Source: Parasediminibacterium sp051861445 (GTDB lineage Bacteria > Bacteroidota > Bacteroidia > Chitinophagales > Chitinophagaceae). Taken from it: a stretch of DNA of 64,000 nt. A model generated the notes under the pieces. The model was not told the DNA's origin. It searched no databases and was given only the letters and a program-made list of their open reading frames with translations. The position numbers and the translations under genes are program-made. Positions 54,881 through 63,946 of this stretch are shown in pieces. Position 1 is the stretch's first letter. Each line of letters opens with the position of its first letter. Location of the stretch: the NCBI GenBank assembly GCA_051861445.1, contig JBHYCS010000010.1, forward strand, positions 90,936-154,935, in the 5' to 3' direction.

Positions 54881-56569
54881 TTAAAAATCGAATTCTCTTC
54901 GTTGTAGATTTAGTCTAAAACCAAAAGAATAAATTTTAGTATTAAAATCTGCTGCTCCTTGTTTTTTGTAGTTTCTAATGGTTGCATTTGCATCTAAAAA
55001 CAAGTTTGGAACCAATTCGTAACTAGCTGTAAAAGATGCTAGTAACCCATTTGCAGGAATGCCACTTCCAATAAAAAATCCTTCATTTCTTGGTCTGTCT
55101 GTATACAGTCTAAACGGACTAGCACCAAAGTTTCTTCCTGCAGAATCTAAACCTTGTTTGTAGGTAATAACTTTAGCCACCAATTGTAATTTTGGAATGG
55201 GTTGATAACGAACTAAAGCAATAAACTCTCTTAAATTGGCTCCTAAAGGATGAGCCAATGGTTGATTATAATGCGTAAAAGTACCTGTAGTATCCCAATG
55301 AGAATAAACAAACGGACGAATAATGTTTAATTCTGCTTGTACATCTAAGTTTTTAATGCCAAATACATCAATGCTTTTTCCTCCAATTTGTACTGCTTGT
55401 TTATTTACGTGACTGCCAGAACTATAGTTGGTAATAGCACTTAAAACAAATTCATTCAACACAAATTGACCATATAGTTGTGTGTTTTTGAAAATATTGG
55501 CTTTTGCGTTTAAGCCAATGGTAACTTTATCTGGACTACCATTCTGAATTTCTGCTGCTCTGTAAAAAATAATCGGATTTAAATAGGTAAGCTCAAAGCC
55601 GCTGCTTCTACCAAACATAACATTTTCGTACAAGCCAATATTCAACCACTTTGTTGCTTGAATGTCTAATTGATGAAAAGCCATAAACTTTTGAGGACGT
55701 AAATAGTCGGTTGTTCTCTTGTAGGTTCTCACCATTTGTGCATATAAAATGTGGTAATTAAATTTCCACATTCTAGCGTTGATTTTAAAAAATAAAAAAT
55801 TATTGCTAAAGTCGCTAAGTATTAAACTTCTAAAACCGTTTCCAATAAACACTTTATCGTAAGCAAATTGCATGTCAATGCCTTTTCCTGCCTTAAACAT
55901 AATACCACCTCTTGCATTAAAAATATCGTAGCCATCACCTTTGAAATTGTCTTTATAATATCCTTCACCTGGTACAGCTGAAAATTTATCTTCAAATTGT
56001 TGTACATATAAAGGGTCTCTTTCTTGGTTCTCGTTTAAATACGAATAATAGCCTAAGTTTTTTGTGAGCGTACCTCTTATATAAATACCTCTTGCATTGT
56101 TAAATAATCTGTTAGCTAATTGATTGTCTTTGCCTGTAGAAATGTTTAAATAAGCAGTTGCATACAACGAAAAATCACCTCTTTTTACACCAACATAAGG
56201 TGGATTGGTAAGTACTTTTTTTGAAAAAATATCTTTTAATTTTAATGTGGTGTCTTTTCCTGCAAAAGCTTTGGTGTATTCGAAGTTGTCTTTTAAAATT
56301 AAATCTATATTGTATTTGTCGGCTTTTGAAAGGCTTATTTTACCTTGAGCGGCCAATTCGTTTATATGTTCTAAACGCTCTGTTACAACTTTTCTACTGT
56401 AAGGTTTTATAGCAGAAAAGTTAAGTATAGAATCTCGTTGAAGTTTAATTTCTAAACGGTCTAAAACAGCATATTGTCTAGATCCTAACATTACGTAGTC
56501 CGATTGTGAATATGTTACAACAAATAGAAGTAAAAAAGCAAAGCAAATAGAGAATGACTTTATTTTCAT
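54881..56569 (-). CDS. Wzi/RemB-like outer-membrane beta-barrel protein
   Basis: A 562-residue exported protein with signal peptide (residues 1-21, ends TYSQ). A helical N-terminal part (about 35-100) is followed by a long series of amphipathic beta strands typical of a barrel, ending in an aromatic-rich terminal strand (FRLNLQRREFDF). The YGFG/ARG-type strands, e.g. NNARGIYIRGTLTKNLGYYSYL and FGRSSGFELTYLNPIIFYRA, fit the capsule-assembly Wzi family, to which the Flavobacterium gliding protein RemB belongs. A role in surface polysaccharide attachment or motility is inferred. First gene of the operon with the flippase-like and DUF3108 genes; divergent from pyrC. Confidence 0.75.
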   Translation of the reverse strand: MKIKSFSICFAFLLLFVVTYSQSDYVMLGSRQYAVLDRLEIKLQRDSILNFSAIKPYSRKVVTERLEHINELAAQGKISLSKADKYNIDLILKDNFEYTKAFAGKDTTLKLKDIFSKKVLTNPPYVGVKRGDFSLYATAYLNISTGKDNQLANRLFNNARGIYIRGTLTKNLGYYSYLNENQERDPLYVQQFEDKFSAVPGEGYYKDNFKGDGYDIFNARGGIMFKAGKGIDMQFAYDKVFIGNGFRSLILSDFSNNFLFFKINARMWKFNYHILYAQMVRTYKRTTDYLRPQKFMAFHQLDIQATKWLNIGLYENVMFGRSSGFELTYLNPIIFYRAAEIQNGSPDKVTIGLNAKANIFKNTQLYGQFVLNEFVLSAITNYSSGSHVNKQAVQIGGKSIDVFGIKNLDVQAELNIIRPFVYSHWDTTGTFTHYNQPLAHPLGANLREFIALVRYQPIPKLQLVAKVITYKQGLDSAGRNFGASPFRLYTDRPRNEGFFIGSGIPANGLLASFTASYELVPNLFLDANATIRNYKKQGAADFNTKIYSFGFRLNLQRREFDF

Positions 56570-56650
56570 AAAAAATTAATTCAGTTGTTGTATTTATGCT
56601 TTTGAATGAAACATAAATGCTTAATTTGTTAAATATAGAATCAAAAATAC

Positions 56651-58000
56651 ATGAACATGAACACATACCTCATTAAAAATACTTGTATTGTTTCAGATGG
56701 AACAAAAACTTATGGTGATGTATTGATTAAAAATAAACGAATCGAAAAAATTGCCCCGTTTATTCAAACACAAGAAAGTGTAATTGAAATAGATGGAACT
56801 AATCAGTTTTTATTACCAGGTTGTATAGACGATCAGGTACATTTTAGAGAACCTGGATTAACCCATAAAGCCAATATTTATACCGAAGCCAAAGCAGCTG
56901 TTGCAGGTGGTGTTACTAGTTTTATGGAAATGCCAAACACCAATCCACCAGCATTTACACAAGAATTGTTAGAAAATAAATATGCAATTGCTAAAGAAAC
57001 AGCTTTGGCAAATTATTCTTTTTTTATGGGTACAGGCAACGATAACTCAGAAGAAGTTTTACGTACCAATGAAAAGAAAAATAAGGTTTGTGGCATTAAA
57101 ATTTTCATGGGTAGCTCTACAGGAAATTTATTGGTAGATAATCCATTGGTTTTAGATAAAATATTTGCTAATAGTGAATTGCTAATTGCTACGCATTGTG
57201 AAGAAGAAAGTATAATTAAGGCCAATTTAGAAGCCATTAAACAAACTAAAACTACTTTAACTGCTGCTGATCATCCTATTATTAGAAACGAAGAGGCTTG
57301 TTTCGAATCTTCATTTAAAGCTATTCAGTTTGCAAAAAAATACAATACTCGTTTACATATTTTACATATTACAACAGCAAAAGAATTACAGTTGTTTGGA
57401 AATATGCTTCCTTTAAAAGATAAACGAATTACATCAGAAGTATGTGTACATCATTTACATTTTACAAGCGATGATTATGCACAATTAGGCAACCAAATCA
57501 AATGTAATCCAGCCATTAAAGCTCCAAATAATAAAGCTGCTCTTTGGGAGGCTTTATTAGACGATCGATTAGATGTAATTGCTACAGACCATGCACCTCA
57601 TACTTGGGAAGAAAAAAATGAGCCTTACGAAAAAGCACATGCTGGCTTGCCTTTGGTACAGCATAGTTTACAACTGATGTTAAGTTATGTGCAAGAAGGA
57701 AAAATTAGTATTGAAAAAGTAGTTGAAAAAATGAGTCATAACTTAGCTACTTGCTTTCAAATTGCCGAACGTGGATTTATACGAGAAGGTTATTTTGCAG
57801 ACTTAGTGTTGGTAAACATGCAACAACCTTATACCATTACAAAGCAAAATATTTTACACAAATGTGGTTGGAGTCCTCTAGAAAATACAACTTTCCCTGC
57901 TTCAATTACGCATACTTTTGTAAATGGGCATCTCGTTTATGGAAATGGCAACTTTGATGAATCTATTAAAGGAGAAAGATTATTGTTTGATAGAGATTAA
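56651..58000 (+). CDS. pyrC: Dihydroorotase
   Basis: A 449-residue class I amidohydrolase. The loop that normally reads DxHxHxRxPG here reads IDDQVHFREPGLTHKANIYTEA: the first His of the HxH zinc pair is Gln, while the second His and the substrate Arg remain. This Gln variant is, to my recollection, usual in Bacteroidota dihydroorotases. Downstream are MGSSTGNLL, the carboxylated-lysine region, ATHCEEE, LHILHITTAKEL and ATDHAPHTWEEK. It cyclises carbamoyl-aspartate in pyrimidine synthesis. Allantoinase or dihydropyrimidinase is less likely. The MutS-related gene starts 20 bases after the stop codon. Confidence 0.88.
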   Translation: MNMNTYLIKNTCIVSDGTKTYGDVLIKNKRIEKIAPFIQTQESVIEIDGTNQFLLPGCIDDQVHFREPGLTHKANIYTEAKAAVAGGVTSFMEMPNTNPPAFTQELLENKYAIAKETALANYSFFMGTGNDNSEEVLRTNEKKNKVCGIKIFMGSSTGNLLVDNPLVLDKIFANSELLIATHCEEESIIKANLEAIKQTKTTLTAADHPIIRNEEACFESSFKAIQFAKKYNTRLHILHITTAKELQLFGNMLPLKDKRITSEVCVHHLHFTSDDYAQLGNQIKCNPAIKAPNNKAALWEALLDDRLDVIATDHAPHTWEEKNEPYEKAHAGLPLVQHSLQLMLSYVQEGKISIEKVVEKMSHNLATCFQIAERGFIREGYFADLVLVNMQQPYTITKQNILHKCGWSPLENTTFPASITHTFVNGHLVYGNGNFDESIKGERLLFDRD

Positions 58001-58020
58001 TCGCCAAGAAGTTACTGCTT

Positions 58021-59337
58021 ATGCAAGTTGATAAAACAACGTTACAAGATTTATCTATTTTTCATTCAGAAGAAGAACAGTCTGTTTTTCATTTGCTCAA
58101 CTTTACCCAAACCAATGGAGGAAGAGAGTATTTGCGTTATTTACTAGCAACACCATTGCAAAGCATAGATGCCATTCAAGATACGCAAAAAACCATTCAA
58201 CATCTTCAACATTTAGCCCATCAATTACCACAAACCATTACCAATGGTACAATAATGGTAATTGATAAATTCTACGAAACCGCTGTTGATAGTTATCCAA
58301 CAAATCCCAATATTATAAACAGTTTTTTTTATAGAATTTTTAGTGCTCCAGATTATTCAATTACAAAATATTCGGTAGAGCATTTTATTAGTTTTATAAA
58401 GGATATGGATGTTTTAGCAAGGGTTTTGCAACAAGCAAATGACAGTAAATTATTGCAAACTTGGGCTGAAAAAATTGAGTATTTATTGAGAAAAAATGCA
58501 GTTAAAAGGTTTATTGATTTTGAAAAAAATAAAACACTTTCTCAGCAGGAATCTTTAGAAATCGGTTCTTTTTTACGTACAGATTTTAAACGAGAAATCT
58601 TTGAACTGTTAGATATTTATTGCAAGTTAGATGCTTATTTAAGTTTGGCAACTGCTTGTGGTAAATACCAATTTACATTTCCTACTATTGAGTTATCAAG
58701 TCAACCTTATATTGTTGCAGAAGGTGTTTATCATTTGTTGTTAACAACGCCTGTTAGCTACGATGTTACTTTAAATGAGCATACTAATTTTTTATTTTTA
58801 ACAGGTGCAAATATGGCTGGAAAAAGCACCTTTATAAAATCTATCGGTATTGCTTTGTATTTGGCTCATTTAGGAATGGGCGTTCCTGCTACTAAAATGC
58901 AAATAAGTTTGTTCGATGGGTTGCTTAGCAATATTCAGGTTGCAGATAATATTGTAAAAGGCGAAAGCTATTTTTTTAATGAAGTGCAAAGAATAAAGGG
59001 TACAATTGAAAAAATAAGCGATGGGAAAAATTGGTTGATTTTGATAGACGAATTATTTAAAGGAACCAATGTGCAAGATGCTATGAAGTGCAGCATTACC
59101 GTAATTGAAGGATTGAGAAAATTAAACAATGCATTGTTTGTTTTATCTACCCATTTGTACGAAATAGGAGAAGGGCTAAGCAAGCATTCGAACATTGATT
59201 TCAGATATTTTGAAACGCAAGTTGCCAACGATCAATTGCTTTTTAGCTACCAACTTAAAAAGGGAATTAGTAACGACAGATTGGGCTATTTAATTTTGAA
59301 AAGAGAAGGCGTTGTACAAATGCTTGAAAAATTATAA
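58021..59337 (+). CDS. MutS-related ATPase (core and ATPase domains only)
   Basis: A 438-residue protein with the MutS core/lever helices (about residues 15-225) and C-terminal MutS ATPase domain, but without the mismatch-recognition and connector domains of true MutS (about 850 residues). The Walker A motif GANMAGKSTF is at residues 262-271, the Q-loop region and signature FFNEVQRIKG near residue 318, and Walker B is LILIDELFKGTNVQ. A DELFKGTN rather than DELGRGTS Walker B is typical of the short Bacteroidota MutS-related group. It probably acts on branched DNA or in recombination control; mismatch repair is unlikely. Likely operon with pyrC. Confidence 0.88.
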   Translation: MQVDKTTLQDLSIFHSEEEQSVFHLLNFTQTNGGREYLRYLLATPLQSIDAIQDTQKTIQHLQHLAHQLPQTITNGTIMVIDKFYETAVDSYPTNPNIINSFFYRIFSAPDYSITKYSVEHFISFIKDMDVLARVLQQANDSKLLQTWAEKIEYLLRKNAVKRFIDFEKNKTLSQQESLEIGSFLRTDFKREIFELLDIYCKLDAYLSLATACGKYQFTFPTIELSSQPYIVAEGVYHLLLTTPVSYDVTLNEHTNFLFLTGANMAGKSTFIKSIGIALYLAHLGMGVPATKMQISLFDGLLSNIQVADNIVKGESYFFNEVQRIKGTIEKISDGKNWLILIDELFKGTNVQDAMKCSITVIEGLRKLNNALFVLSTHLYEIGEGLSKHSNIDFRYFETQVANDQLLFSYQLKKGISNDRLGYLILKREGVVQMLEKL

Positions 59338-59370
59338 CCCTTAATCTTCTGTTGAGTATTAAGGGTTTTT
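59336..59370. terminator. Terminator between the MutS-related gene and pdxA
   Basis: Stem AACCCTTAAT/ATTAAGGGTT (59336-59345 with 59358-59367) and T tract; it overlaps the stop codon of the MutS-related gene and lies just beyond the pdxA stop. Confidence 0.85.
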
Positions 59371-59375
59371 GAATA

Positions 59376-60473
59376 TTAAAAATTGCTTTCTTCTAAACGC
59401 TCATCAACACTATTTGCCAAGAAACGAGCACTCATTTTTTTCATTGGATTTTTTCTAGCATCTGCATAGCCATTTCGGTGTCTAAAAATATCTATAGCTG
59501 TAAAAATAGAGACTAAAAAAGAACTAGCATCAGCTTTGTCTTTTCCTGCAATATCAAAAGCCGTTCCATGGTCAGGGCTTGTTCTTACAGCGTTTAAGCC
59601 TGCTGTGTAATTTACACCTTCTCCAAAAGCTAACGATTTAAAAGGAATTAAACCTTGGTCGTGATACATTGCTAAAACGGCGTCAAATTTTTCATGTTGT
59701 GCTCTTGCAAAAAATGCATCAGCACTATACGCTCCAAATGCCAAAATATTTGCGTTTTTTGCTTCTTGAATGGCTGGTTTAATAATCGTTTCTTCTTCTT
59801 TTCCTATTAGTCCTTCATCACCAGCATGTGGATTCAATCCCAATACAGCAATTTTAGGTTTATCTATGCCAAAATCTTTCTGCAAACTTTGGTGCATAAT
59901 TTTCAACTTGGTTACAATGTTTTCTTTAGTAATATGTTTAGCTGCTTCAGATATAGGAACATGTTCTGTTACTAAACCCACTTTCATGTTGTCTGCTACC
60001 ATGAGCATCAATACATCTTTTGCTTCAAAAATAGCTTTTAAATAAGGTGTATGTCCGCTATAATTAAATGCTTCTGATTGAATATTTTTTTTATGAATCG
60101 GTGCAGTTACCAATGCATCAATTTTGCCATCTTTTAAACAACTTACAGCTTCTTGCAGAGAAAGTAAAGCATATTTACCACCAATTTCATTCAACTGACC
60201 AGGGGTAATAGCTACTTCCTCTTCCCAGCAATTCAATACGTTTACCTGTTTGTTGTGTAATTTGCTAAGGTCTTTAACGGCATTATAGCTAAAATTAATT
60301 TCAGGCATACTTTTTCTGTAAAAGTTTATACACTTATTGCTTCCAAAAACTACAGGAATGCACACCTCTAAAACCCTATTATCGCTTAAGGCTTTAATAA
60401 TTAATTCTATACCAATTCCGTTAATATCTCCACAAGAAAAACCTACAATTGGCTTACGCAATTCGTTGCTCAT
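59376..60473 (-). CDS. pdxA: 4-hydroxythreonine-4-phosphate dehydrogenase
   Basis: A 365-residue enzyme of pyridoxal 5'-phosphate synthesis by the DXP-dependent route (dxr substrate DXP is also used there). Motifs: GFSCGDINGIGIELI at the N-terminus, DALVTAPIHKKNI, the metal-ligand region SGHTPYL, GLNPHAGDEGLIG, and YHDQGLIPFKSLAFGEGVNYTAGL near the C-terminus. I use the ATG at 60473; a TTG at 60482 would add three residues. It is divergent from rsmA, whereas in E. coli the two genes are in one operon. Confidence 0.95.
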   Translation of the reverse strand: MSNELRKPIVGFSCGDINGIGIELIIKALSDNRVLEVCIPVVFGSNKCINFYRKSMPEINFSYNAVKDLSKLHNKQVNVLNCWEEEVAITPGQLNEIGGKYALLSLQEAVSCLKDGKIDALVTAPIHKKNIQSEAFNYSGHTPYLKAIFEAKDVLMLMVADNMKVGLVTEHVPISEAAKHITKENIVTKLKIMHQSLQKDFGIDKPKIAVLGLNPHAGDEGLIGKEEETIIKPAIQEAKNANILAFGAYSADAFFARAQHEKFDAVLAMYHDQGLIPFKSLAFGEGVNYTAGLNAVRTSPDHGTAFDIAGKDKADASSFLVSIFTAIDIFRHRNGYADARKNPMKKMSARFLANSVDERLEESNF

Positions 60474-60599
60474 ACTATACAAAAGTTAAAGCGTAAATGT
60501 ACGGATAAATGATAAGCCGAAAAAAGGTTCACCTTACTGCTGTATTTTACCAACCTTTCTAATTGCTTATTTGATAGGTTAATGCATACTTATTTCAAC

Positions 60600-60607
60600 T
60601 ACTTTTG
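60600..60607 (+). promoter_or_regulatory. -7 box of the rsmA promoter
   Basis: TACTTTTG is a perfect TAnnTTTG and ends only five bases before the rsmA ATG at 60613, implying a leaderless or near-leaderless mRNA. A TTTG at 60570-60573 is somewhat too far away (26 bases) to be a good -33 element. Confidence 0.55.
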
Positions 60608-60612
60608 CCCCA

Positions 60613-61380
60613 ATGCAATACACGCTAAAAAAATCGCTAGGACAACACTTTTTAACTGATACACGTATTTGTGAGCAAATTGTTTCGACTTTGCAACAAC
60701 ATGCATTTACACAGCTAGTAGAAGTTGGACCAGGTGCTGGTGCACTTACAAAATTTTTATTGCCATTACCTGTTGCTTTTAAAGCAGTGGAATTAGACGA
60801 TGAAAAGGTAGTATATCTCAACAAAACCTTTCCAGCTATTCGTGGGAAAATTATACATCAAGATTTTTTACAAGTTGATGCACCTTTTGAAGATACTTTT
60901 ACTGTTGTTGGTAATTTTCCATACAATATTTCTACCCAAATATTATTTAAGATTTTAGACTGGAAAAATCAAGTTCCTGTTGTAATTGGCATGTTTCAAA
61001 AAGAAGTTGCCCAGCGAGTAGCTGCAAAATCTGGTAGTAAAGTATATGGTATTATTAGTATTTTAATACAGGCGTATTACGATGTAGAATATTTATTTGA
61101 TGTTCCTCCAGAAAGTTTTAATCCACCACCAAAAGTAATGAGTGGCGTTATTCGATTAACACGTAAAACCGAAGTGTTATCAGTTAAAAGTGAAAAAGAG
61201 TTTATTCAATTGGTAAAAATGGCATTTAATCAACGAAGAAAAATGTTGCGAAATGCAGTAAAAGGTTTGTTCGATGCCAACGTTTTAGAAGATGAATTGT
61301 TTAATAAACGGGCTGAGCAATTGTCGATAGAAGATTTTGCCGCACTTAGTTTTAGAATGAATACAGGCGTAAAAAAATAG
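60613..61380 (+). CDS. rsmA: 16S rRNA dimethyladenosine transferase RsmA (KsgA)
   Basis: A 255-residue methyltransferase that dimethylates two adjacent adenines near the 3' end of 16S rRNA. The N-terminal KKSLGQHFLTD, the SAM motif EVGPGAGALT, the catalytic NFPYNIS (about residue 100) and the C-terminal PPESFNPPPKVMSGVIRL and FNQRRKMLRNA are present. Normal length. It is probably co-transcribed with the 2-hydroxyacid dehydrogenase gene 39 bases downstream. Confidence 0.97.
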   Translation: MQYTLKKSLGQHFLTDTRICEQIVSTLQQHAFTQLVEVGPGAGALTKFLLPLPVAFKAVELDDEKVVYLNKTFPAIRGKIIHQDFLQVDAPFEDTFTVVGNFPYNISTQILFKILDWKNQVPVVIGMFQKEVAQRVAAKSGSKVYGIISILIQAYYDVEYLFDVPPESFNPPPKVMSGVIRLTRKTEVLSVKSEKEFIQLVKMAFNQRRKMLRNAVKGLFDANVLEDELFNKRAEQLSIEDFAALSFRMNTGVKK

Positions 61381-61419
61381 CGTTGTTTCATCAACGTTCG
61401 AGTTTATTAGAATTGATAC

Positions 61420-62346
61420 ATGAAGAAAGTTATTATCACAGCAAAAGCACATGCTTATTTATCAGAAACACTTGTTAAAAATGGGTATGCGGTAGAATAT
61501 TTGCCAACCATTACTTACCAAGAATTGTCTGAAAAAATAGTAGATATAGAAGGATTAATTGTTACAACTAGACTTACCATTGATGCACCAATCATTGATA
61601 AGGCTAAGCACTTGAAATGGATTGGAAGATTAGGCAGTGGAATGGAATTAATAGACGTATCATATGCCCAATCAAAAGGAATACAATGTGTAAGTAGCCC
61701 TGAAGGAAATAGAAATGCAGTTGCAGAACATGCTTTAGGATTGTTATTAAACCTAACCAATAACATTACTAAAAGCTACGATGAAGTTAAAAAAAGATTG
61801 TGGTTGAGAGATGAAAATAGGGGAGAAGAATTGTTGGGAAAAACAATCGGTATTATTGGCTTTGGAAATACAGGATCTGCATTTGCAAAACTACTTTCTT
61901 CATTCAGTGTAAACATCATTGCTTATGATAAGTATAAAGAGAATTATGGTAATGAATATGTACAAGCTGTAGATTTAATAACCATTCAAAAGCAAGCAGA
62001 TGTAATAAGTTTACACTTGCCGCTGACAGCAGAAACAAAATATTTTGCCAATATGCATTTTTTTAATGCATTAGAAAAACGGCCTTATTTTTTAAGTACT
62101 TGTAGAGGAAAAGTTACAAGCACTAATGATGTTGTAACAGCACTTAAAAACAACCAATTAAAAGCCGTTGGATTAGATGTTTTGGAAAATGAAAAACTGA
62201 ATACTTATACCGATTCAGAAATAGAAAGTATAGATTGGCTAACGCAACAATCCAATGTAATTATAACCCCACATATTGCAGGTTATAGTCATGAGGCATT
62301 TTTTAAAATGAGTAAAGTAGTTTTAGATAAATTGGGTATTTGTTAA
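61420..62346 (+). CDS. D-isomer-specific 2-hydroxyacid dehydrogenase
   Basis: A 308-residue NAD-dependent enzyme. The Rossmann motif GIIGFGNTGSAFAKLL is near residue 142; the catalytic Arg (STCRGKVTS), Glu (VLENEK) and His (ITPHIAGYSHEA) are in place. GRLGSGMELIDVSYAQSKGIQC and AEHALGLLLNL are typical of the phosphoglycerate-dehydrogenase-like group without a C-terminal ACT domain. The substrate cannot be told from sequence; 3-phosphoglycerate or another 2-hydroxyacid is possible. It follows rsmA in the same direction. Confidence 0.9.
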   Translation: MKKVIITAKAHAYLSETLVKNGYAVEYLPTITYQELSEKIVDIEGLIVTTRLTIDAPIIDKAKHLKWIGRLGSGMELIDVSYAQSKGIQCVSSPEGNRNAVAEHALGLLLNLTNNITKSYDEVKKRLWLRDENRGEELLGKTIGIIGFGNTGSAFAKLLSSFSVNIIAYDKYKENYGNEYVQAVDLITIQKQADVISLHLPLTAETKYFANMHFFNALEKRPYFLSTCRGKVTSTNDVVTALKNNQLKAVGLDVLENEKLNTYTDSEIESIDWLTQQSNVIITPHIAGYSHEAFFKMSKVVLDKLGIC

Positions 62347-62409
62347 TTTCTTTTAGTGGAAATTGCTGTTGAAGTATAACAACAGCATCCTATTGCAGAA
62401 TAAAAATCA

Positions 62410-62438
62410 TTTGTATTTTTATTAAATCACTATATTTG
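62410..62438 (+). promoter_or_regulatory. Promoter of greA
   Basis: TTTG at 62410-62413, 17-base spacer, TATATTTG at 62431-62438 (perfect TAnnTTTG). The start site should fall near 62445, which leaves a 5' leader of about 60 bases. Confidence 0.65.
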
Positions 62439-62446
62439 CAAATATG

Positions 62447-62482
62447 CAACGCCGCAGTAATTCTGTGGCGTTGTATTTTTTT
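62447..62482 (+). promoter_or_regulatory. Terminator-like hairpin in the greA leader (candidate attenuator)
   Basis: An 11-base-pair stem (CAACGCCGCAG at 62447-62457 with CTGTGGCGTTG at 62463-62473, one G-T pair, five-base loop) is followed by TATTTTTTT. It has every feature of an intrinsic terminator but lies after the greA promoter and 26 bases before the greA start codon. It could instead be the terminator of the upstream dehydrogenase gene if the promoter call is wrong. Confidence 0.7.
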
Positions 62483-62507
62483 GTAACACCATTAAACAAT
62501 TAAGTGT

Positions 62508-62975
62508 ATGAGTGAATATGTAACTAAGGAAACATTCGACAAAATGCGTGAAGAATTGCAACGGATGAAAAGTATTGATCGTCCTGCAGCATCAAAAGCA
62601 ATAGCTGAGGCAAGAGAAAAAGGCGATTTGAAAGAAAATGCCGAATACGATGCAGCAAAGGAAGCACAAGGAATGTTAGAAGCAAAAATTAAACAATTAG
62701 AAGGTGTAATTGCTAACGCTAAAATTGTAGATCCTACAACAATAGATGTAAGTAAGGTAGCTATATTAACAAAAGCTACAATCACCAATTTGGCTACCAA
62801 AAAAACAGTAACGTATCAAATTGTTGGAGAAAAAGAAGCCGATTTAAAAGCTGGAAAAATTTCTGCATCATCACCTATTGGTAAAGGTTTGTTAGGCAAG
62901 GCAATTGGTGAAATTGCAGAAGTGCAAGCACCAACTGGATTGATTAAATTTAAGATTGTAGATATTTCTATTTAG
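62508..62975 (+). CDS. greA: Transcription elongation factor GreA
   Basis: A 155-residue protein with the N-terminal coiled coil carrying the acidic tip (REKGDLKENAEYDAAKEAQ, about residues 41-59) that enters the RNA polymerase secondary channel and stimulates cleavage of backtracked transcripts. The C-terminal FKBP-like domain has YQIVGEKEAD and SPIGKGLLGKAIGE. Length and motifs are normal. Its own leader contains a terminator-like hairpin, which suggests feedback control. It is closed by a good terminator. Confidence 0.97.
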   Translation: MSEYVTKETFDKMREELQRMKSIDRPAASKAIAEAREKGDLKENAEYDAAKEAQGMLEAKIKQLEGVIANAKIVDPTTIDVSKVAILTKATITNLATKKTVTYQIVGEKEADLKAGKISASSPIGKGLLGKAIGEIAEVQAPTGLIKFKIVDISI

Positions 62976-62992
62976 TCTATTGCCATTTATTT

Positions 62993-63028
62993 AAAAGAAG
63001 CTGTCTCAAAAGGGGCAGCTTCTTTTAT
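62993..63028 (+). terminator. Intrinsic terminator of greA
   Basis: Stem AAAAGAAGCTG/CAGCTTCTTTT (62993-63003 with 63016-63026) extended by inner G-C and G-T pairs, with a T-rich end, starting 17 bases after the stop codon. Confidence 0.88.
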
Positions 63029-63100
63029 TTATCTAGTAAATTGGATAAATAAAAATGACTTTTGTGTAATAACTCTGATTGTTAAATTGTCTATATCTGT

Positions 63101-63794
63101 ATGGCAAGAGACAATGTACTACAACCGATATTTAAAAGCTACTCACAACAGCAGACTTGTTTGCTACCACTGAGTTTGGAAGAGTTGATCCCAACCAATC
63201 AACGAGTAAGAGTGGTGAATGAGGTGCTGAATAAAATAGATATTCAAACACTACTACGTTAATATAAAACAGGTGGTAGTAGCAGTTATCATTCACTAGT
63301 ATTATTAAAAGTGTTGGTGTATGGTTATACAAAGCAAAACACCTTTTGCTTCTGATAAACTATGTTACAATGAGCAGGGTGATTATTATGTTTGTCTTAT
63401 GGGGCAACAAATGTACTATAAGCGTACACATATATAAACCACCACCACAGGCTTTAAACAAACCATCACCACCTATGAAGCAAAAAACTGTAGCCATTGT
63501 CCTTTAAGTGCTACTTGCAATAAAGCCAAAAGCAATAGACATATACAGGTCAATCACACCCTTAACCAGTACAAAGAACAGGCAAGACAAAACTTACAAT
63601 CAGAACTGAGCGTTTATCATAGAAAAAAGCGATGCTATAATGTAGAGCTTGTATTTGCCAACTGAAAACACAACCACCAGTTCAAGCGTTTCATGCTGCA
63701 TGGCAAAGAAAAAGTGACCACTGAAATAGGTTTATTGAGTTTAGCACAAAACCTACGCAAAAAGGCAAGCCAAAACCTTAAAATGGCTGCTTAA
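63101..63794 (+). pseudogene. Decayed IS1182-family transposase
   Basis: Residual transposase. An N-terminal part in one frame (63101-63355: MARDNVLQPIFKSYSQQQ, LEELIPTNQRVRVVNEVLNKI, then YKTGGSSSYHSLVLLKVLVYGY) has an in-frame TAA at 63260-63262 and ends at a TGA. A C-terminal part in another frame (about 63362-63794: CYNEQGDYYVCLMGQ, NCSHCPLSATCNKAKSNRHIQVNHTL, FKRFMLHGKEKVTTEIGLLSLAQNLRKKA) has a TAA near 63434 and a TGA at 63663-63665. The DDE core between them is missing. These blocks are those of IS1182-family DDE transposases. Terminal inverted repeats could not be found. It lies between two genes' terminators, so it interrupts nothing. Confidence 0.88.
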
Positions 63795-63881
63795 CTAGTC
63801 TATTTTAATTGATGAAAACTTTAAACCACAGTTTAAATCACAACATTACAATGCTACCAATCGAAAAACTTCGAAAAACAA

Positions 63882-63918
63882 AAAACCGCCTCATTTATTT
63901 ATGAGACGGCTTTTTTTG
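63882..63918 (-). terminator. Terminator of the right-edge minus-strand gene
   Basis: Stem around CCGcCTCAT/ATGAGaCGG (63888-63909, one internal mismatch) flanked by A and T tracts, 29 bases downstream of the stop codon at 63947 on the minus strand. Confidence 0.75.
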
Positions 63919-63946
63919 TATAGTCAAATTAAAATTCTGCTACTTT

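Noticed and set aside
63132..63332. Minus-strand 66-codon frame
   Set aside because: Antisense shadow of the decayed IS1182 transposase.
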